Assembly (NCBI GenBank): GCA_949289345.1 | Contig: CASENS010000014.1 | Coordinates: 1-50,717 of the forward strand | Source: an uncultured Bacteroides sp. | GTDB lineage: Bacteria > Bacteroidota > Bacteroidia > Bacteroidales > Bacteroidaceae | Direction: 5' to 3' | Length of the DNA stretch: 50,717 nucleotides | Shown: in pieces, positions 45,890-50,717 of the stretch | Numbering within the stretch: the first letter of the stretch is position 1 | How the letters are laid out: the number at the start of each line of letters is the position of its first letter | The notes under the pieces: model-generated | What the model was told of the DNA's origin: nothing | The model's database searches: none | What the model saw: the letters and a program-made list of their open reading frames with translations, nothing else | Program-made: the position numbers and the translations under genes

Positions 45890-46531
45890 TCATTTTAAGC
45901 GGAAGCGAAAAGCGTGTTCCTTGAATACGATTTCCACAAGGTCGTATCGGACAAACTTGGCAAGTATCTGTTCGGTTGTATGCCGCGGAAGGTGAGCCTG
46001 TCGACAGCATTGGCTGAGCGATAGCGGTCCGTTATTTCCAAGTTGGCTGAGCAGTTGTTGTTCACGGACGGCATATTCGGTCAGTTCGCCACAAGTTCTG
46101 CTTTCTTGTTTCCAAATGCGCAAGTGTACGGATGTAGCCAAGACGGTTTCATCCTTAACACGTAAGTAAGCGAATCGTCTGCCGTTTTCATCTTTAGCAT
46201 ATATAGGTTTTCTCCGGCTTTCCTCCACTTGGGCTACAAGAATTGACTTACCATCCGCTATATAAGTCCGCATGTCAACGTCAACGGCAGGTGAACAATA
46301 CAGTTGCGCGGCGGCTTCTATCATGTATTGCTCTTCAGCCGACTGCACACCGGCAATTTTTCCGTTGTCTTTTACCCCGATAAGCAAACGCCCTCCATCC
46401 GTATTGGCAAAAGCAGAAAGTGTCTTCGCTATTTTACGCGCGTCAGAAATCTCGAACTTAAAGTCTTGTTGCTGATGCTCACCTTCCACGATGAGCGCAT
46501 GTATATAGTCTGTATCGGTAAGCTGTTTCAT
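45890..46531 (-). CDS. AlbA_2 (Schlafen-like) domain protein
   Basis: This 213-aa protein has an AlbA_2 / divergent-AAA-type nucleic-acid domain. The hallmark segments are 'EHQQQDFKFEISDARKIAKT' and 'LSAFANTDGGRLLIGVKDNG'. The C-terminal part ('LSLSQCCRQAHLPRHTTEQI') resembles a winged helix. Such proteins are often DNA-binding regulators. The ATG at 46531 is chosen because the family begins there; 45 codons of upstream frame run through the divergent promoter. The predicted transcription start almost coincides with this ATG. Confidence 0.75.
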   Translation of the reverse strand: MKQLTDTDYIHALIVEGEHQQQDFKFEISDARKIAKTLSAFANTDGGRLLIGVKDNGKIAGVQSAEEQYMIEAAAQLYCSPAVDVDMRTYIADGKSILVAQVEESRRKPIYAKDENGRRFAYLRVKDETVLATSVHLRIWKQESRTCGELTEYAVREQQLLSQLGNNGPLSLSQCCRQAHLPRHTTEQILAKFVRYDLVEIVFKEHAFRFRLK

Positions 46532-46536
46532 GACTG

Positions 46537-46544
46537 CAAAAGTA
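46537..46544 (-). promoter_or_regulatory. -7 box of the AlbA_2 gene
   Basis: TACTTTTG on the minus strand ends 5 nt before the ATG at 46531. Transcription would start at or beside the start codon, as in a leaderless mRNA. Confidence 0.5.
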
Positions 46545-46637
46545 GAGAAAAAAAGCCAAAAATCCCTGGAAATACAGATTTTCACTTTATTAGAAGAAAA
46601 AAAATGCTTTTTTCTGCATTTATTTCCGGAAAGAATG

Positions 46638-46645
46638 TATATTTG
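46638..46645 (+). promoter_or_regulatory. -7 box of the Hc1-like gene
   Basis: TATATTTG lies 39 nt before the ATG at 46685. TCTG at 46613-46616 is a weak -33 candidate. A strong Shine-Dalgarno-like GGAAGGA is just before the ATG, which is unusual for this phylum. Confidence 0.55.
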
Positions 46646-46684
46646 CGTAATATTATTTATTAACAATAAGAAATAGGAAGGATT

Positions 46685-46858
46685 ATGAAAGAATTAATTG
46701 AGAAAGTTGCTGAGTTGTACGCAGCATTCGAGAAAGACGCCAAGGCACAGTTGGAGAATGGTAACAAGGCTGCCGGGACTCGTGCTCGTAAAGCTTCGTT
46801 GGAACTTGAGAAAGCCATGAAAGCTTTTCGTAAGGCATCGTTGGAAGCTGCTAAATGA
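46685..46858 (+). CDS. Histone H1-like (Hc1 family) small protein
   Basis: This short 57-aa protein begins MKELIEKVAELYAAFEKDA. The rest is a single lysine/alanine-rich helix: 'AAGTRARKASLELEKAMKAF' followed by RKASLEAAK. This matches the small Hc1/histone H1-like proteins found in Bacteroidetes, which are thought to bind nucleic acid or compact DNA. It is preceded by GGAAGGA and a -7 box, and followed by a good terminator, so it is a real monocistronic gene. It is divergent from the AlbA_2 gene. Confidence 0.85.
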   Translation: MKELIEKVAELYAAFEKDAKAQLENGNKAAGTRARKASLELEKAMKAFRKASLEAAK

Positions 46859-46889
46859 GATATAGCACTTGCCGTATCGGGATTTAAAG

Positions 46890-46930
46890 ACCGGTTTCTC
46901 TATCAAAAAGAACGAGAACCCGGTTTTTTG
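46890..46930 (+). terminator. Rho-independent terminator of the Hc1-like gene
   Basis: ACCGGTTTCTC (46890-46900) pairs with GAGAACCCGGT (46914-46924) with one G-T pair, followed by TTTTTTG. Confidence 0.85.
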
Positions 46931-46965
46931 TTTTATCGGGTCAGTCCGCTAACCCGGTTGCAAAA

Positions 46966-47046
46966 GTATTCAAGGATAACCGGCGAAGTATCGTTGGATA
47001 AATGCTAAAGTATCCAATAATACTTTGGCACGCAACCAATGATATG
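46966..47046 (+). repeat. 22-bp-period mini-palindrome array, family i, copy C
   Basis: GTATT/GTATC units start at 46966, 46988 and 47010, with a degenerate unit at 47032, exactly 22 bp apart. The sequence is closest to copy B (21488-21568), and the flank aacccggttgcaa resembles that of copy A. It lies between the Hc1 terminator and the 3' end of ung. Confidence 0.7.
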
Positions 47047-47057
47047 TCTTTTCCTTT

Positions 47058-47720
47058 TTACCAGTCTATTTTTTCAATACCGTGTTGCAGCAAGTAGGCA
47101 TTGGCTCGACTGAAGTGACAACATCCCATGAAACCGTGTTCGGCAGAGCGTGGTGAAGGATGGGCAGCGGTCAGCACCAAGTGACGGGAACGGTCTATCA
47201 GTGCGGCTTTTTCTTTCGCATAACTTCCCCAAAGCATGAACACTAAGTGCTCACGTTCATCGCTCAGTTTACGGATGACAGCATCGGTAAACATCTCCCA
47301 GCCATGTCCCCGGTGTGAACCTGTCTGGTAAGCCCGTACAGTCAGGACCGAATTTAATGGGAAGACTCCTTGTGCCACCCATCGGTCGAGATTGCCCGAC
47401 TGAGGAATAGGCGTTCCCAAGTCATCATGAATCTCTCGGAAAATGTTTGCCAAGGAGCCGGGTATCGCCACGCCTTCGGGCACGGAAAAACACACTCCGT
47501 AGTAAAGTCCCGGCGTAGGATACGGGTCTTGTCCCAAGATAACAACCTTTACTTGATTGAACGGGCAATGGTCGAAAATGTAGAAGATGTGACTTCCTGG
47601 CGGAAGCACTTGTGTGTGGGCATATTCTTCCCGTAGGAAATCCGTCAGTTGCTTGAAGTAGGGTTTGTCAAATTCGTCTTGAAGGTGTCGGCGCCAGTCT
47701 TCGGCAATACGTACTTGCAT
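47058..47720 (-). CDS. ung: Family 1 uracil-DNA glycosylase
   Basis: This 220-aa enzyme removes uracil from DNA. The water-activating motif is G63-Q-D65-P-Y67-P-T-P-G71. The canonical motif is GQDPYHGPG, so Pro replaces His at position 68. The second motif, HPSP, is intact at 187-190. 'LLNSVLTV'-type block (here PLNSVLTVRA) and 'MLWGSYAKEK' are normal. Catalytic D65 and H187 are present, so it should be active. It is the last gene of obgE-pgeF-B3/4-ung, 2 nt after the previous stop. Confidence 0.92.
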   Translation of the reverse strand: MQVRIAEDWRRHLQDEFDKPYFKQLTDFLREEYAHTQVLPPGSHIFYIFDHCPFNQVKVVILGQDPYPTPGLYYGVCFSVPEGVAIPGSLANIFREIHDDLGTPIPQSGNLDRWVAQGVFPLNSVLTVRAYQTGSHRGHGWEMFTDAVIRKLSDEREHLVFMLWGSYAKEKAALIDRSRHLVLTAAHPSPRSAEHGFMGCCHFSRANAYLLQHGIEKIDW

Positions 47721-47722
47721 GG

Positions 47723-48403
47723 TTATTTCTCTTTTGAGTACAAATAAGTAATCGTTTCCCGATCCGAATCCGCATACTTTCTTAACAACGCTTGCGTCAT
47801 TTCCGCCGCTTCGCGCAATCTTTGTTCATCCCCGTCATACCCGTTGATAAGAGCCAGAATATGCCGCGTATTCACATCCATCTTTGTCCGTTCATGGTCG
47901 CTGGTAGGAGTTCCTATACCTCCTTGCGCATCACGCCACACGGGCAATCCCTCAATGTTGAGCGGTCCCCGCCCGATGCCTTCAAACGGTTCGTCAGCAT
48001 GACCTACACCCAGACAAAGACCCGCACCTTGAATTTTATCCGCATCGAAGCCTCCGATACTATAGCCCGTGCGCAAAGAGACCAGATTAATGAGGTCGAC
48101 TAACGTATCAATACGATAAAGTTCCAACCCCCGCAACAACCGGCGGCGTAAGGCTTCCGCACTGGGGCGGTAACGGCTGGGATCTTTACCAAAGCGACGG
48201 TAGGCCTCACGTGTAGCAGCAATGGCGGGTTGTTGCTTGATAGTGTCGGGGGTCTCCGTAGCACGCAATTCTTGGGTGAAAGAATCAATCTCTTGCCACA
48301 ATCCTTCGCTGAAGGGCGTATTGGTGACTTCGGCATAAACGGCCGCCACCCGGTATTCGGGACAACGGGAAGCAAGTTCGGAAGAAATGGTCAGATGAAA
48401 CAT
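47723..48403 (-). CDS. B3/B4 tRNA-binding domain protein
   Basis: This 226-aa protein consists of a B3/B4 domain, the editing-type domain of the phenylalanyl-tRNA synthetase beta subunit, here stand-alone. Landmarks are 'REAYRRFGKDPSRYRPSAEA' and 'VDLINLVSLRTGYSIGGFD', then 'GTPTSDHERTKMDV'. Such proteins may hydrolyse mischarged tRNAs, but this is not established for this group. I start at the ATG at 48403; a TTG at 48409 is also possible. It is in the obgE operon, 14 nt after pgeF. Confidence 0.82.
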   Translation of the reverse strand: MFHLTISSELASRCPEYRVAAVYAEVTNTPFSEGLWQEIDSFTQELRATETPDTIKQQPAIAATREAYRRFGKDPSRYRPSAEALRRRLLRGLELYRIDTLVDLINLVSLRTGYSIGGFDADKIQGAGLCLGVGHADEPFEGIGRGPLNIEGLPVWRDAQGGIGTPTSDHERTKMDVNTRHILALINGYDGDEQRLREAAEMTQALLRKYADSDRETITYLYSKEK

Positions 48404-48417
48404 ATACAATAAATCTA

Positions 48418-49233
48418 TTAATATTCGTTCAACATAATACCCGACAAGATGCGCCCCGACTTGACACCCGACCTGCGTGCGGAAAAGAAGTCTTCGTGAC
48501 GCATATAGGTACAGAGCCGACAGTCTTCTATATCGGAATAGTGCATGCCGAAATACTTCATTTGGATGGCATTGGCTTCGGGCAAATTAATGTGACTCTT
48601 GCGGCTGGATGGTTCATAACTGGATATGGCGTACATAGGATAACCCGCCTTATAGAAGGCATCGAACACGTCATCGCCCACTTCGAAAGCTTCCCACGAA
48701 ATGCCGGGTCCGATGCATGCCAAGACATCATCCGCTTCCGTGCCATAAAATTCGTGCAGGCGTCGCAGGGTGCGCAGGACGAGGAAGCTGGCTGTGCCTC
48801 GCCATCCGGCATGGACGGCGGCTATGACCCGATGGACGTGGTCATATAATAATATAGGAATGCAATCGGCCGTAGAGACGCAAAGGCAGACGCCGGGTTT
48901 GTCAGTAATCATTGCGTCAATGCCCTGAAGCAGGTGGTAGCGTCTTTCGGGAGTAGCCGCCAGCCAATCTTCATCAACGGTGAGTATGTCTGTGCCATGG
49001 GTTTGCCAGGGTATGACCAACTCGCGCGGGCGATGAGGAAGGACGTTCAAAAGGATTTCCTGATTTTGGCGCACACACTGCGGGTCATCTCCTACATAGG
49101 GCGTGCAATTCAAGGAAGCATATGCCCCTGTGCTGACGCCTCCATACCGATAGGTGCTGAAAGCATACACTTCAAAGTGCTTCCGCAAGATGGCGTATTC
49201 CACCAATCTGACATTTCCTACAATCCTTTCCAT
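48418..49233 (-). CDS. pgeF: Laccase-domain protein PgeF/YfiH
   Basis: This 271-aa member of the YfiH/DUF152 family has the zinc-binding set H in 'PWQTHGTDI', C in 'STADCIPILL' and H in 'AAVHAGWRGT'. Family members act as purine-nucleoside phosphorylases or as peptidoglycan-precursor editing enzymes (PgeF), and which one applies here is not visible. The ATG at 49233 shares one base with the obgE stop (TGATG), so translation is coupled. A GTG one codon earlier is less likely. Confidence 0.9.
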   Translation of the reverse strand: MERIVGNVRLVEYAILRKHFEVYAFSTYRYGGVSTGAYASLNCTPYVGDDPQCVRQNQEILLNVLPHRPRELVIPWQTHGTDILTVDEDWLAATPERRYHLLQGIDAMITDKPGVCLCVSTADCIPILLYDHVHRVIAAVHAGWRGTASFLVLRTLRRLHEFYGTEADDVLACIGPGISWEAFEVGDDVFDAFYKAGYPMYAISSYEPSSRKSHINLPEANAIQMKYFGMHYSDIEDCRLCTYMRHEDFFSARRSGVKSGRILSGIMLNEY

Positions 49234-50414
49234 CACTTATCTTCTTCGTCCCAGTCTTCCTCCTCGTATTCAAAGTCTTCCAAATCTTCCACATCGTCCT
49301 CGTCCATGTATTCCACCGTCAGGTCTTCGTCCTCGCCTTCTTCTTTCAGTTCTTCTTGCAGGTGGCTCATGTCCTTAGGCCGGTGGGCGATGCGCTCAAT
49401 GTGTCCTTCTATCTTGTTGCTTTCCTCATTCAGCTCCGTCCAAAGGATATCTTTCAAGACATTGATGCCCAACCCTGTGATGGAGGAAATGAACACATGC
49501 GGAATACCCTCGGGCAGGGCAGGCTCTATCTCGTCCATTAATTCTTGGTCCAGCATGTCGCTTTTGGTGATGGCCAGCACCCGACGTTTGTCCATCATTT
49601 CGGGATTGAACTGCCGCAATTCATTCAGCAGGATGTCATATTCACGGGCAATGTCGTCACTATCCGCCGGCACCATGAACAGAAGCAGGGAGTTGCGTTC
49701 GATGTGGCGAAGGAAACGCAGACCCAAGCCTTTGCCTTCGCTGGCCCCCTCAATGATGCCCGGTATGTCCGCCATGACAAACGATTTATTGTCGCGGTAG
49801 GATACGATGCCCAGATTAGGCTCCAGCGTGGTAAACGGATAGTTGGCAATCTTGGGGCGGGCGGCCGATACGGCGGACAGCAATGTAGATTTTCCCGCAT
49901 TCGGTAAACCTACCAAGCCTACATCGGCCAAGAGTTTCAGTTCCAGAATGACCATCATTTCCTGCATCGGCTCACCGGGCTGGGCAAAACGGGGAGCCTG
50001 ACGGGTAGCTGTCCGGAAGTGCCAGTTGCCCAATCCTCCTCGTCCTCCTTTTAATAGTACGACTTCCTGTCCGTGCTCGGTGACGTCGCACAGATATTCG
50101 CCCGTCTCGGCATTGTAGGCCACGGTGCCACAGGGCACTTCTATCACCTTGTCCTCACCGTCCTTGCCGAAACTGCGGTTTTTCGAGCCATTTTCGCCAT
50201 GTCCGGCCAGAATATGCCGTTCATAGCGCAGATGAAGCAATGTCCAATAGTTCCGGTTGGCACGCAGGATGATGTCTCCTCCCCTGCCACCGTCTCCTCC
50301 GTCCGGTCCTCCATTGGGTACATACTTGGCCCGGCGCATATGCGTGGAGCCTCGTCCGCCCTTTCCCGAGCGGCAATATATCTTCACGTAATCTACAAAA
50401 TTCGATTCAGGCAT
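49233..50414 (-). CDS. obgE: Obg-family GTPase
   Basis: This 393-aa GTPase is involved in 50S ribosome assembly and stress or cell-cycle control. The N-terminal glycine-rich Obg fold covers about 1-158 ('[20 protein letters not shown]', '[12 protein letters not shown]'). The G domain has P-loop 'GLPNAGKST' (about 167-175), '[16 protein letters not shown]' and 'TKSD'. The C-terminal tail is very acidic (Asp/Glu-rich, about 350-393), as in many Obg proteins. The start [13 protein letters not shown] at 50414 is used; the longer frame begins inside the promoter. It heads a four-gene operon. Confidence 0.95.
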   Translation of the reverse strand: MPESNFVDYVKIYCRSGKGGRGSTHMRRAKYVPNGGPDGGDGGRGGDIILRANRNYWTLLHLRYERHILAGHGENGSKNRSFGKDGEDKVIEVPCGTVAYNAETGEYLCDVTEHGQEVVLLKGGRGGLGNWHFRTATRQAPRFAQPGEPMQEMMVILELKLLADVGLVGLPNAGKSTLLSAVSAARPKIANYPFTTLEPNLGIVSYRDNKSFVMADIPGIIEGASEGKGLGLRFLRHIERNSLLLFMVPADSDDIAREYDILLNELRQFNPEMMDKRRVLAITKSDMLDQELMDEIEPALPEGIPHVFISSITGLGINVLKDILWTELNEESNKIEGHIERIAHRPKDMSHLQEELKEEGEDEDLTVEYMDEDDVEDLEDFEYEEEDWDEEDK

Positions 50415-50465
50415 ACTTAACTTATATTGAAAGTAAGAAAATAAAGGTTCTTCATTACGACCCCG

Positions 50466-50473
50466 CAAAGATA
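50466..50473 (-). promoter_or_regulatory. -7 box of the obgE operon
   Basis: TATCTTTG on the minus strand, 51 nt before the ATG at 50414. TTTCG at 50497-50493 is a weak -33 candidate. The 22-bp-period array begins immediately upstream. Confidence 0.55.
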
Positions 50474-50495
50474 CGAATATTTATCCGAATGCCGA

Positions 50496-50582
50496 AATGC
50501 CCCGCAGGGTTGAGTCAATGTTTCATAAAGGATGAAACAATGTTTAGCAAAGGCTAAGCCAATGTTTCGCGAAAGGAAACTC
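50496..50582. repeat. 22-bp-period mini-palindrome array, family iii
   Basis: AATG starts units at 50496, 50517, 50539 and 50561. The second and third units each hold a small hairpin whose arms differ but still pair: TTTCAT-aaagg-ATGAAA and TTAGC-aaag-GCTAA. The fourth holds TTTC-gcgaaag-GAAA and the dyad TTTCGCGAAA. The first is degenerate. It overlaps the expected -33 zone of obgE. 50583-50717 shows nothing I recognise. Confidence 0.65.
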
Positions 50583-50717
50583 TGTGTGGTGATAAATGTA
50601 CTAAAATCTGTTAAGTCCGCTGGTGCAGCTTTTCTAATGGAATGAAAGCCACTAAATTTGCAAGAAAAGCCATATGCTGCTAAGTCAATTTGAAGGTCGT
50701 TTTCCGACGGAAGAATC

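Overview
The window looks like chromosomal DNA of a gut Bacteroidales bacterium, most likely Bacteroides or a close relative. Supporting signs are Bacteroidetes -7 boxes (TAnnTTTG) in front of most operons, a SusC/SusD pair, fimbrillin-like and BspA-LRR lipoproteins, a BACON domain, an ATP synthase operon that starts with the beta subunit, and an Rnf operon. I saw no tRNA, rRNA, CRISPR array or intact transposon.

Layout. 1-10383 (+): a surface-protein region. An operon of two fimbrillin-like lipoproteins flanks a large lipoprotein that joins fimbrillin-like, leucine-rich-repeat, BACON and M64 metallopeptidase modules. A second operon follows with a WG-repeat lipoprotein, a protein of unknown function and an FN3/LRR lipoprotein. 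10373-11855 (-): a membrane-anchored Ser/Thr kinase coupled to a small unknown partner. 11919-13473: about 1.5 kb of non-coding DNA filled with repeats. 13474-21331 (+): the complete F1Fo ATP synthase operon in the order atpD-C-(I-like)-B-E-F-H-A-G, followed by a DUF1573 gene. 21721-28769 (-): a Sus-like glycan-uptake operon (SusC, SusD, two SusE/F-type lipoproteins) with no glycoside hydrolase or regulator beside it. 28933-29719: a second repeat-rich gap. 29787-36370: housekeeping genes (adk, hpt, nnr, a DUF5715 lipoprotein, mscL, a DUF1460 lipoprotein, dnaB). 36371-37268: a third gap with an IS30-type transposase remnant. 37327-42993 (+): rseC and the rnfBCDGEA ion-pumping ferredoxin:NAD+ oxidoreductase. 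43158-44198: galE. 44495-46858: a UDG-family glycosylase, two poorly known genes and a tiny Hc1-like protein. 50414-47058 (-): operon obgE-pgeF-B3/4-ung.

How the genes work together: Rnf converts redox energy to an ion gradient and the ATP synthase uses such a gradient. The Sus-like complex captures a glycan at the outer membrane. The first 10 kb encodes secreted and surface adhesion or protease functions. 

The most unusual signal is not in the genes. Seven intergenic sites carry short degenerate arrays of mini-palindromes spaced almost exactly 22 bp apart. They belong to four different sequence families but share the same period. A pair of inverted 340-bp repeats 24 kb apart and a dispersed repeat whose palindromic core is flipped between copies suggest that the gaps are recombination-active.
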